A stretch of 60,000 nucleotides of DNA, from NCBI RefSeq assembly GCF_964204645.1, contig NC_134029.1:13880850-13940849 (forward strand). Direction: 5' to 3'. The notes below the pieces were generated by a model. It saw nothing but the letters and a program-made list of their open reading frames with translations, searched no databases and was not told the DNA's origin. The translations under genes and the position numbers were made by a program. Of the stretch, positions 1-13,300 are shown in pieces. Source of the stretch: Tubulanus polymorphus (Eukaryota > Nemertea > Palaeonemertea > Tubulaniformes > Tubulanidae). How positions within the stretch are numbered: position 1 is the first letter of the stretch; each line of letters opens with the position of its first letter.

Positions 1-1182
1 ACATCACATAGCAGCAGGTCTGTAATGAGCATGTGTGTGAAGCATGAATATACGTAAAAGGGCATGTGTTCTTCCGAAATGAAGTGTAGTTCCAACAACA
101 AATAAATAACTAAATTGATATATAAGCAACAAATCCGATGAAATTCAATAGGGTTAGAGATTTCATTACTGCATTGAATGTTTTGAAAGATCTGAAGAGA
201 ATCTAAGCCTTGTTCTGAATTATTCTGAAGTTATTTAGTGCTGTATTATTAGTATTGTCCTTAAGTTATTCAGTACCAAAGGCAGAAAGTTTCATATGCG
301 ATAGGCCTATCAAAATGGACTACGCTAAAGCGGAAGTCCATAACAAATGAAACTAGTGTTCGCAACGACGCGCAGTGTCATTGCCTGAGCTACCGGAGGT
401 CACAAGTGGGAGGAGCTCACTTAATTTAATGAAAATTACCACCAATTGAGTCAATCTCTGCGACGTCGTGCAACAAAGTCAACTATTGAATTGAATTTCA
501 CCGGTAGCATAACATCTGATACACGGTCAGTCCCGGTCAATCCACAAGTCTAAAATCCGGCCCAGGCCAGATATCAGATACACGGGCCGGTTCTGAGTCC
601 GCCAACAGCTTTTTCCGTGCTACAATCAATACAATGTTTACGATTCAAATAGATACAATTATCGATTGAATTTGTACTGTCTTGAATGGAGACCGGGAAA
701 ACACATAGGGTTATTCACTCTAATTTCTATGGTGAACGCTTTTACGGTTTGCAGCGCATTTACTGCCACACTGATCTACCGATCTCAGAAAACCTTTGTG
801 ACTGATAATCCTCAACCCCCCAAAATTTTAAAACGGATTTACACCGTTCTCATGAATGATGGAAACGAAACTAAAAGATCGAAAATCCATCTTTGAAAGG
901 AAGATTTTCATCTAAAGCGAAAGACCATAAAAATTACCAAACTTAAACTATTATGATTTTGACCCCTAGATGCTGGGATAACGCATCTGAGCATCTCCAA
1001 ATATAACATTTTTCTGGGTCCCGCTCCTGATAAGGGCTCACGTCTTTAAGACCGCCCCTAAAAATTATTTCCAATGGAAAACAGTGGATATCTTACCACA
1101 CATTCATTGCCAAGAATACTTCCTGGATTGTGGTTAGTCACTGGATCTATTTACACCTTATAGTAAAGTAATAAGTACTTAC
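1..1182. other. nicotinamidase intron 5, partial
   Basis: Nothing here continues the nicotinamidase frame. About 690-900 matches 48078-48260 (shared words such as GAACGCTTTTACGGTT and ATCTACCGATCTCAGAAAA), so it is a dispersed repeat relic, probably from the CAG-ended MITE family described below. Confidence 0.6.
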
Positions 1183-1351
1183 CTACACATACATCACTGG
1201 CTAAACCACAGCAGTAAACATCAGTTATCTTCCTCTTCGCGAGCTCCAAGGCAAGGTCGGTCTGGCCTAGCTTTCCATTGTCCCAGAATGCTGAATAGCT
1301 GTCTACTTCTGGATTAGTGCCTTTATATGAAAACACCGCACCTTCAATAAC
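1183..1351 (-). CDS. nicotinamidase exon 5 (catalytic Lys and Cys)
   Basis: Fifty-six codons plus one base, with acceptor CTCCTTTTAG and donor GTAAGT. Contains YKGTNPEVDSYSAFWDNG (catalytic Lys213) and CCGLASDVCV (nucleophile Cys258). It leaves in phase 1, so at least one more exon carrying the C-terminal helix and strand is needed. None was recognised between 1 and 1182. Confidence 0.93.
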
Positions 1352-4300
1352 CTAAAAGGAGGGTAAATTTTATAAGATGCATTGATGGATGTAATTGTAT
1401 GAAGGCTTGCTCATGTCAGGCTGCAAAAGTAACTCTTATATCAGGGGCGGATCTAGGGTTTAATTAAGGAGGGGGAGCAGGTTAAGTTAGGGCACATTTT
1501 GATGAAGAAGGGCACTCTAAGAGCGTCACACCGGAGGTGTGATGTGTACTTCGCACCGCAATTTTCTCCCCCAGAAAATTTTCTAAATTTGATGCAATTC
1601 AAGAGCTATCTGGGCTTTTCTGGTGGCACCTGGCAGCATTTGCGAATCCTGTATCCTAGACATGTATTGAATAGGCAAAGATAAGAGTGAAAAGAAAGAG
1701 TGGTCCAGGCCCCCCCCATGAAAGTCACCGGAAAACATCAACTATATTTTTGAAACACCCAATTACGGATGGTTTAGTTCTATAAAGAATTTTACTTAAA
1801 TAAAAAAAAATGAAAAACTTTTTTTTTAGGGCACCTTGAAATTTTGAGCGGGAGAGCTCCCCCTGCCCCCCTTGAATCCGCCCCTGTTCATATTCACATA
1901 TGAAGAGAAATAGCGGTGTATACAACAGGAAGGATGGAATCAAATTGAAAAGTTTATAGTGATGTTCTAATTTTCATGTCCATGTTCAATAAAAAGAGGC
2001 AGTTCTTGTTAACAAATCAAATTTTGGAATGTTAGAATACTAAAAACATAAAATTATCATGACTGCTGTATCGCCAATACGTAAAATCCAAGCCTACAAA
2101 GAAAAACCATTCCAATAACTATAAGGGTTTAAGAAATATGGTCAATTTTAATATTTCCAGTGCATCAGGGTAGATAGCCAGTTAACAGGGAGGAAAGTCA
2201 CCAGAGAAGAAAAATCCGGAAGAATAAAAGTCACACACCTACACCGCCTCGCGAGCGCCGACGGCGCTGCCCGAATGACTGTATTGAGTATAGACACTTG
2301 AGACTGTGGACACAACGTTATGTTTTCTCGCTATACGTACTTCTACTGGCGGCTATAAATAGTCTACAGGTACAAATGAGGTCACGTCACACAGGTGAAA
2401 GGCCATCGCCGAAAGATCGATAATTGCAGCAGAAGGAAATTAATACACTTGTTAAACGTCAGAAATAGAATCTAAATGTAAAACGGAATGTTGTCTGGTC
2501 TGCGGCGCTTTTACGGCCACCAGTACCAACAAACCTTCAGTAAACCTTACCCCCCTCACATTTTCTCATTATTTTTAGACTTTTCAGAAAAAAATTTCCT
2601 CATACTTGAAAAATTCGGAATTCCGGATAAATCCGGAAAACTTTCCTCCCTGAGTTAGTTACCTTGGTCACCAGTTAACAATGAAATCTACCAGTTTCCA
2701 TGGAAATAAAATTCAGTTCCATGTAGCAGAAGTTAAAAGCATTCCAATGATACCTAATTTGTCAGTATGGTATTTTTGTTGAATGAACCTGGTGATGGAG
2801 ATCCAAGAATCCTCATGACAATATAAGTCAATGAGTTGTTATCTAGTACAAATAAGGACCAAGTCTGAAAACAAATGAAACAATTTCTTCAAAAATGCAG
2901 AAATGTATTCATCAATTCATAAATGTTTTAACTTGACGGTTTGCTTTCTATTTTTACTGAATATTAACGACATTTAGGCATGAGTGGTCTCCTTTGTTTA
3001 AATGTAACAAGGCCATTTCACTTTGACTGATATCTATCAGGTAACAAAATAACTGGCAGAAAATCATATCTGGCTAATCACTTTCAGTCCCTGGGTCCGG
3101 TTGCATAGTCAAGGCTTAGACTTACAGGGATGAAAACAGAGGCGTTTAAAAAACGCGGAAAAATTGGAAATGAAAGTATAAGAGGCTAACTACTGCTGGC
3201 TTGGCCAGCAGTCGCGAGCACCGAATGTGCGAAGCCCCTAAAGGGGGTTTGGGAGACCACCCCTCAGAAAATTTCAAGAAGTTTTTGGCGCACCTGAGGC
3301 CCATTTTCCAATGACAAAATAAGACTGCTGCCAAGTGGTTGATCGTTCATTGTTTATGTTTTGAGTACATGAAAAGGATGGCTCCGATGATATCCAGATC
3401 ACTAGAACATGTTCATACTTAGGCCTAAATGAATCGTCCAATCTATCTCTCAAGCCAAGCGTATTGTGCCCGAATTAAAATAATGACTACTTTTGTTGAG
3501 CATGGAGGCTATGCTTTGTTGGATGAATCGAAGCACGCAACCGCAGATTCTAAATATAGATTTCCCGCGCAGCGCTATTGCATGTATATATATTATTGAA
3601 CTGCAGTGGTTCTAGCATCGTAGCACCGGTTTTGTGAGACGCTTTTACCATTTGTTCTTTAAGTATGCTACAATCTAACTATCAACTTTTCCCTAAGACC
3701 CTAACCCCCCATCATTTTCTCAATGGATCTACATCAATCTCAAGAATGATAAAAATGGACCTTCAACCACGGAAATCCGCGGAAGATTTTCATCTGGACT
3801 TAAGACCAGTCTAAGACCAGCTCAGTTCTAGGCCTATAGACAATCTAAAAACTTAGACCAGTCTTAAGATTTAAGACCACTTTTGGTCATGACTTGGTCA
3901 TGAAGTCATGACTAAGAAACTGGCCCCAGGAAATCAAGAAGATACATAAGCCATTTCTTATATTACATTATTCTTAGTGGCATTGGTATTCATCATATCA
4001 TGGCTCGACAGAAGTTAGCCTTTAACCGTAATTAAATTACCTTAAGATCTTTGTGCAGCTCCGAACCCCATGAATTTTGGACACAATGCTTAGGCCATAA
4101 TATTTGCTCTTGTTTTGGTGGACCAGCATAAACTATTTTGTCTAATACCTGAGCTTTTTCAGCAGATACCTAATAAAGATAAATTTAAATTTAAGTTCAT
4201 GGGTTTCATCCTTTTTTGATTACAAAGGCTAAAACTTTGAGAACCATTTCACAGACTTACTTGACTTGATGAATCTAAGGATCTTAAGTTTACATTTTCG

Positions 4301-7300
4301 ACAAATGACAAATGATTTGGTGGATGCCAGTCAAATGTGTAAACAACAACATCAAATGAGGTATTTTCTAAGATATTATTAATAACAGGAACTACTTCTG
4401 AACCATCGTGATTAGATGGACAGTTCTTAAGGCTTAAAGTCCCATCAATAAAATCATTCTGTACATCGATCACAAGCAGGGCTGAAACTGGGTTGAATAT
4501 CTGCAAGTTAAAAATAAAGATACATACAGGCCTACTGGTAAAGCAATAACTACAAAAGCTTGAGACAGATTTCATTTCAAAGCTACTGGTTCGCTTCCCA
4601 TGAATAATAGAAAATTCATCATATTAGTCATTATGCTTGATCTTTTAATTATGTTTACTTAAGTGAAACAAAACTGTTGACTGTCAAAACTATGTTTTTG
4701 AAAATAATAGTTTTTTGAGACATGTGTAGCGTTAGTTTCATTTAAGACATATTTCATATTGTATTTTAACTTAAGTTGTAATCACTGATCACTGAAATGA
4801 CATTTCTGTATTTGAGTTCCTGTTGGATAAGTCTTTTTCTGAATAACCAGTAATAATTCAGTTTTAATGTTTAGGGGAAACTGGTGAATTTACAATGTGG
4901 GCACTTTCCTGATATCTAAATCACATGAATCCTGTTATTGTGGCATTGCTACTAAGATTATCGAACGGGCAAATTGTGTCGAGATTTTTGCATTATCATG
5001 TAAGTCAATTTAAAACTCGGTAAGAAGTATTTATTTCTCTTCAAATTCAAATTTGTTTGGTATCTTATCTTAAATGTCTATCATTCTCGAGTTATTAAAT
5101 GATTATTCTATAAATTGTGTTGATAAATAAGATTGAAAGTTTAAGAAATAAGCAGGCCTATAGAAAACTCATATTTCAAATAAAATTCGAGGAGAAAGTG
5201 GTAAGCTGCTATCTAGATTCTTAACATGCAAATAGCTGCAACTAAAAAAATGTGAAAAAGTGAACGGGTCGGAGATTGACTACCAGCAAGCATATGTACT
5301 GATATTTTTTAAAGAGATCATACCATGAAAAGAGGCCCATCCTACAGCAGTTATAGGGTTTACCAAATGCTTCTCTGCATCCATCAAATGTGAGAGTATC
5401 AAGACTAACCTAGTCACTTGTAAATGTGTATATTGTGTTAGCGTTGATATGAAACTTGAATGTATGAAAAGGGCCGGGATGAAAACAAGAATCACTGCAT
5501 AAGCTGAAACACTGAAAAGAAAACGCTGAAATTTCTTGGAATTCCCGAAAAACGCTGAAATTTCAGGGAATTCCCGAAAAATGCTTAAATCATGCTAGGA
5601 ACCGGCAATACACGTTTTGAAATTTTTTCCGGGCCGGGGCCTCTGCCGAGACCAGAACCTTTGCTTTAGTCTCTACCTAACTTTTGGTTATAGAGATATG
5701 CATTAACAGTATGTGTGGAGTATGAACCTAAGAAAACCCTATCACAACCGTACAAGCCAACTTTAAACACTATGCTGAATATTCCAAGAATGCCGTTTAC
5801 TTCAACAAGACGAAAAAATCTTATTTGAACATTGATTACGATAGCCACTTTTCTTTTGCTCGTCATTTCGATTATCAATTCAAGTTTAAATAAACAAATT
5901 TTTTGCTGCAAGACTTCACATTCAGCCGCGGTTTTCAAACAGTAATTTTCAACACATACCCATTTTCCTCATCAAATCATATTACCGATACACAGGAAAT
6001 TTACTGCTCTAGATTTTAAAAGCACTGTCGAGCCATAAACATCGACGAATCGACGTGTGTCTCTTCATCGTCGTTCCGGGGATCAGCTGTGAGTTTCTCC
6101 TCATCATGACAATTCAATCAAGTAAAAATAAATTTATTACTAACAGTGATTTGGCCGCGGGCTTCAAACAGTTAGTTTAAGTTAGTTAACTAATTTTCGT
6201 TACCAAATTTACGAAAAGCTGTTGTGTCGACGAGGTATCAAAATAAAAGAATATATAACTTCATTCGGCCGCGGGCTTCAACCATTTATCAATACTCTAT
6301 ATGTCCTACAGTACATACTGATCATAGTCAAATCCACAATTTTATACTTGTATTTACTAAATACAAGTATATAACATACTCTTATCCGTACGCTGGACTC
6401 ATGCTTGATATTCGGAGTAGGCGTTCGCCGCGGGGTAAAGGAGATCGAAGTGTTTATCTAGTTGTACGCGACCTTTGGGCCTACCAGTACTAAGCTTTAC
6501 TGTCTCAAACAAACCAAGTATAATTCTTGCGTTTATTAACGGACTCATTGCATTGAACTTCATAACAATTCGAAATAAAAATCCGGCAACATTGCTACAA
6601 TTTACAATCCGAAAATGAAATCGATTTCATGAATTGAATACGGTACCCCAGAGACCGATCCCTGTTGAATAAGGTGAAGGATTACGATGTTTAGGAGGGT
6701 TGAAATTCAATAGGCCTAAGACCAATCTGTCCGGATGCTAGGCCTATACATATACAAAGGCCTACAGAGGTAAGTAGCCTCTACTAGGTTAAAGCTAAGT
6801 TCCCTGTAAAGGAGGATTCATATTTATTAGAAGGCATGTATTAGTTTTTAACTGGTTCTGACTTCCAATGATCAATCACAATTATCGACGATATTTTATT
6901 GGCAAAATGAAGATTTTCATTGAAAATTTCATCGAAAAAAGTTGCTTATGTCCGAATAAATTTTTTTAAATGAAAGGTTTTTCGTTGAACAAATTGTTTG
7001 ATTGACTAGGATCGCTTTCATTCAAACATCCATTTGTTTTCGCTCAACAAATTTATTTGTCGGAACGTAGAAAAGTGGAAATTAGAAGTTGCAAGGAATT
7101 ACCAAACAATAAGAAAAACTATTGAAAATTAGAATTACTGTAGTTAAGAATTTATTCAAATGAAGTGAAAACTCCATTGTTAGCTCATACGGGTACATGC
7201 ACATAAAAAAAAAATAACAACAATTTATATCATGATGCACAGACAAATGAAATGTAAATAAATGAAGACAAATATTGTTTATTTAATTTTCCATTTTGGG

Positions 7301-10300
7301 GAAGCATGATGTTAGTTTTTGGAACTGATGTAGTTTTGATGTACTAATTTTTGGCAAGTAATTATCATGTTATAAAGTGTGTCTGTCCTGAAGAATTATT
7401 GTTCCTCCTGATTCAACTGAAGATTCCGGCTCTTGTCAAGGAAATAAGGTCCTCTGTCAATCGATCAAAAGTTGCGTTCAGACCACTATTCCAAAATCTT
7501 TGATATCCTATAGTAAAAACAAGAAATTGGAGAGTTCAGTTCATATATAAGTGTGGTATTTGTTACAGCCGCATCAAACAAAGTATTGTATAATTATTAC
7601 ATTCGCATATAATAAAGCTGCTTTTTGTATTGTCATGGCTGTTCATTGTTAGTATCAGGAATCTGTCCTCCTTAAATCACACTTGGCGACGAGGAAAATG
7701 TTTTAAAGATGAGTCTAATTAGTTTATGTTCCGAATATGTTGAGTCGGATGACTGAGAGAATTTCACCGACCGGCTAGAACAGTATTTTGTAGCCAATGC
7801 CTTGGAAGAGGAGGACCGGAAGCGAGCCGTTCTGCTCACTGTTTATGGATCGGCGACATATTCACTCATCCGTAGCTTAATTGCACCATCCAAACCCAGT
7901 GATAAGACCTATGCAGATCTAGTAAAATTGGTGAAAGACCATAAAAAGCCGCAAATGAGTGCTATCCTGGCCAGGTTTAAATTTAACTCGCTAGTCAGGG
8001 AGAAATCTGGCACTGTTTCGCAATTTGTAGCAGACTTGAAAGGGCTGGCTGACAAATGCAAATATGGGTCTGAACTGCCGATGATGTTACGCGATCGTTT
8101 TGTAATCGGGGTGAATGACGAACGCAATCAGCGTCGCCTGTTGTCGGAATCAGATGCCCTGACATTCGCTAAAGCAGTGGAGATAGCTAGGTCCTTAAAA
8201 ACTGCAGAGGAGAACATGAAAGAGATATCTGGGTCAAACCCTGTAGTCAATCGGGTTTCGAACGCTAGACCAAGCCATGTTAAACCGAAGGACCCGAAAC
8301 CGCAAATTAAGCCTCATAGTCAGAATCAGCTTCCTAAAGAATCAGCGGGTCGAATTCAGTGTTACCGTTGTTTAAGGCCTCATAAGGCTCATGTGTGTCG
8401 TTTCAAAGATGTCAAATGTAATTTCTGCCAGAAGATTGGTCATATTGAGAAGGCTTGTAATGCTAAAAACAGCAATAAAGGTCGTGAAAACCAGCGTAGA
8501 AATCGCCGGTCTGAGAGACAAGGGCAAGCATACCGTGTAGAATCTTCAGCCCTCGAGAACCAATATGAATTAATGGGGCGCATCACAGCGATTTCTGATG
8601 TTCACAATCGTGATCCCGCTAGTTATAAATAATCGTTCGGTAGAGATGGAGCTCGATACTGGGGCTAGTCGTTCTATAATGTGTCAAAAGACATTTGATT
8701 CGTTGTGGAGCGAGGTAAATCGACCTGTTATTAAAAAGTCAGAGTTAGACTTGCGGTCCTATACGAACGACATCATCGATGTTGTGGGATACGTCGAAGT
8801 GGAAGTTCAGTATCGCGGAAGAGTTAAACCGTTGGCTCTTTGGATTGTCTCGAGAGACGGCCCAACATTATTAGGGCGTCCATGGCTACGTGCGCTGGAC
8901 ATTCAGATCAAAGACGACCGTGCGAAGGTTAACTTCGTGACTCCGCATTGTACTTCAGTAGAAGAATTGTTGAAAAAGTACGACCAGGTTTTCAAAGAGG
9001 AACTTGAAACTTTCAACAAAGCTAAGATAAATTTGAAAGTGGATCCGAATGCCACACCAATATTCATCAAAGCTTGTTCGGTGCCGTATATGATGAAGGA
9101 GAAAATTGAGAATCAACTCGACCGTGAAGTTAGAGACGGAATCCTAACGCCAATCGAAACCAGTGAATGGGCCAGTCCGATAATGCCTATGTTAAAGAAA
9201 GATAGATTCGGAGAGGATTTGTGGCGACTATAAACTGACTGTGAATAAAGTAACTAAATTAGATTCGTATCCGATACCTAAAGCGGAAGATTTGTTTGCA
9301 GGACTTGCTGGTGGGAAAAAGTTCACGAAACTCGACTTATCGCAAGCCTATCTACAGATGGAACTAAAGGAATCGTCAAAGCAGTATACAACTATCAACA
9401 CTCATAAAGGACTATATCGTTACAATCATATGCCTTTTGGTATTAAATCAGCCCCTGGAATTTTTCAGAGGCACATTGAGAACATATTGAAGGGTATCCC
9501 CAGAGCTGCAACCTCAGAAAGATGTTGTCAGTACAATTTTTTGAGTTTGTCAGTATTTTCTTGAGGTTGTCAGTATTTTTCCAAGAATAACGCGACACGA
9601 AATAAGCTTCCAGTTCCTGTCCAAAAATGGAATTTCTAGCCAAAAATAAATGAGTCGACCACAAGATTAAGATATTGTAAGAATTAATGCTAGGATTTAT
9701 ATATTTTACATCGAAAGTTTCGATGTAAAATGAATCTGTAAATGAATATGTAAAATGAATCATGTATATCATTTCAGTTTTACATATTCTATCTTGATAT
9801 TCAATAGCAATGTGGAGATATACATGTTGTGATTTATTCTTTTAATCCATCTACGTATCACTACAAAACTCTTCAATAAATAGCCGTTTTTATTCTAAAT
9901 CTAATTGCTTTATTAATTCATAGCCCCTTATTACAGTTTATGATTCATAAAAGTCTTACTCGTAATTTAAAGCTTTTATTATCCTTGAATTAAATTATAA
10001 GACGCGTGCGCCAGAGTTCTCCTTGTGCGTCTCAGTGGTGTTACAACACAGCGCATGTATTAATAGCCATATATGTTCTCTATTGATCAATGCTACTACA
10101 GCAGGGAAGTGTGTCTGTGTGAGACTATAGTATTACAAAAGCATTGAACGCTGCGCTGGCTGCGCGCCAACACAACTGTTGAAAGACAAAACAATACTGA
10201 CGGGAATAATGACTGTTGATAAGATGCTGATAGCATTCCACTGCTAATTGTAGGCCCACTATTGACTATTGAGTCAATTATTTTAGACTTTCAGAATTCT

Positions 10301-13300
10301 ATTCAAGACCGTACTAAATAAAGAGCGACCGTAACACCGTACACAATAGGCCACGGCCGTATGAAAATAAGGTGGAAGCGTACGGGTTGGCAGCTCTGTA
10401 ATCCCTCTCACATTCATCCGCATGGATGATGTATTAGTGACTGGTGTAGATGACCAAGATCACATCAGGAATCTGGGTCAAGTGTTGAGCAGGTTACTGG
10501 AAGCAGGTTTACGTGTTAAGCTTCCAAAATGTGAATTCATGTTGCCTGAAGTCACTTACATAGGAAAACGTATCAACTATGAGGGTATCCGTCCTACGCT
10601 TGATAATGTTTAGGCTATCCAAGATGCCCGGTGTCGAATTATTGCCTATGGAACGCTTCGAGGTTTCAACATCAACAACACGAATTAATCCATCTTTTCC
10701 TGGATAGACCAATTTGATTTCTCCCAATTTCCACTGCTGCCTTGGAAGATCTTTATCAATAAATAACACAATATCTCCGATCGCAACTGATTTGGAGACA
10801 ACCATTTCTTTCTCGCGCTCAACTGAGGTAGAATCTCTTGGATCCACCTACACCAAAACTGACGAACGACTTCCTGACTATGTCGCCACTTGTTACGCAA
10901 ATTGAACAGAATGCAGTCTACACTACTCGGCGCAGTATCTCCGCTGACTCGTCCCACGATAAAATGATTTGGTGTCAATATAGGTTCATTTATATCTTGA
11001 CCAACCAACGGTCTCGAGTTCATTAGTCCTTCAACTAATGTAACGACTGTACGAAACTGCTCATCGTTTAATTCGCTACCTCCGATTATTGCTTTTATCG
11101 AACACTTTGCGGCTTTAATCATTGTTTCAAATACACCACCTGTGGACTAACAGGTGGATTCCAAATCCAGTTTACTCCGTTATTTGCTAAGTTATTCGAT
11201 ATCTTATCTTGATCAAGACTATCAAGACAATCGACGAGCTCCTTCAACTCTGATTCTCCTGAAACGAAACTTCCACCGTTATCTGATAAGCATCTTTTGG
11301 GCCAACAACGCCTCGCCGCAAATCTTGAGAATGCGCAAAGGAACGAATCTGTATCCAGGCTATCAGTAGCTTCGAGATGTACCGCTCTGACTTGCAGATC
11401 GACCATCAAAAGGAGGTATCTTTTCGCCCTAGCACGACCTCTGCCCACCTTAACTGAAAACGGACCAGCGAAATCCAAACCGATTTCTGAAAACACATTC
11501 CATGATGAGTTTACTCGAATACTAGGCAGAGGAGCCATCTGTTGACTGAGACGCTTGTTTCGTAACCCTCTAAGACAATACGCACAGTTGTTCGCGATTT
11601 TCTTAACCACAGTCGACCCTTGTAAAATCAGATATTTTCTACGAAGAGTGTTAAGAATATGTACTGGTCCTACAATATGTGCAGTATCATCATGTGCCTG
11701 TACTATCAAAAGTCTTGTAATGTCACTCGACTTTGACAGAATTATCGGAAATTTTGTTTCTTCCGGTAATAATTAGCATCTTTCGACTCTCGTTCGCGAT
11801 CGAAGAACTCCATTTTCGTCCAGGTATGGGTTCAATCCTGCGATTTTACTACTGAGTAATACATTTTTCTTCTTTTCTAATGCTACTATTTCTTCACTGA
11901 AAGCTTCTCTTTGACCTACTTTCACAAACTCTACTTCCGCTGCTTTCAGTTCATCAGGAGACAATACACGATCATAATTTCTGCTTGACTTACACGTTAT
12001 ACAGTTCAATACAAATCGCTTAATCCACGCATAAATTCGAACCAGCGAAAACTTTCCTGTCGAGGATATACCACCGTTTTGTACGGGTAACCATCTAGAC
12101 CATCGACTAGGTTTCAAACTCCACACAAATTCATCGAGTGGAATATTCGTCATCGAATCATCATTTTCTTTGCGATTTTCTGTATTTTCGACATTTAAAT
12201 CCAACGCACGAATCATAAACCCAGTAGGTTTTTCTGCATCTGGATTTTCGACTGTTTCATGAGTAATATAATCCCTCCAATCTTCACGAATTTCATCCAT
12301 TGCTTTGGATGATATTTTGATCTCTGTTTCTGGCCACGAGTCTGAGTTATCACATAGAAATTGTGGTCCGTGCCACCATAACTCTTCATCTTTCAACCGA
12401 ACTATACTGCAGCCTCTTGACGCGACATCTGCTGGATTACAGCTTGTTGGTACGTATCTCCACTGAGACGGAGAGGTAACTTCATGAATTTTACCAATAC
12501 GATTGGAAACAGAAGTCTTGTAGCTTCGACTTTCTCCTCTTAACCAGAACAAAACATCATAAGAATCGCTCCAGAAAGTAGCTTTTTCTATTCGTAATTT
12601 CAGCACTTTACATACTCGTCTTGTCAACTGCATACCAATTTCCATTAACTCTAGCTTCGGAATTTGAAATACTCATTGTTGGAGCCAACTTCGATTTTGC
12701 AGTAACTAGTGTGACAGTAACTGAACCATCTTCATATGTAGTTAACTGATACACTGCTTTGGAGTAAGCTCTAATCGAAGCATCACCGAATGTATGTAAA
12801 GTCACCGATTTTACATCTTTTCGAGTCTTCAAACATCTTGGTATGTGGAGACATGAGATCAATGACAAATCTTCACACCACGATTTCCATTTCTGATGTA
12901 ATTGTGACGTAAGAATCTCATCCCATTTGAGTCCTTTCAGCCAGGTTTCTTGCAGAATGATTTTCGGTTCAAGGACTTTAGGTGTTATAAGTCCCATCGG
13001 GTCAAATATCCGAGCGATATGACTGAGAACTTCACGTTTCGTTATACTGTCGTGGTATTCTGGTACGTTAACTTGATATTCAAATGTGTCTGATTCTGCT
13101 TTCCAGTAGACACCCAGAACTTTGGTTTTTGGCAATACATTGTCTTGAATCTTCAATCTATCGGATTCCGGAATATCTTCTAAGTCATTTCTGTCATTTG
13201 ACATCCATTTTCTATAATGAAATCCTCCATCTGTAGCCAAAGCTGTTAACTGTTGTCTGGTGGCTATGGCAACATCTGGGTCATCCATTGAACAAATTGT

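Noticed and set aside
1499-1943. Short ORFs on both strands
   Set aside because: They fall inside the hAT-like MITE at 1442-1886 and have no coding signal.
5666-5938. A 90-codon minus-strand ORF proposed as an upstream nicotinamidase exon
   Set aside because: No match to the family and no fitting splice phase. The EF-hand exons at 42 and 56 kb join exon 3 perfectly instead.
6224-6493. An 89-codon plus-strand ORF
   Set aside because: No recognisable domain and no flanking splice signals; it overlaps local short repeats.
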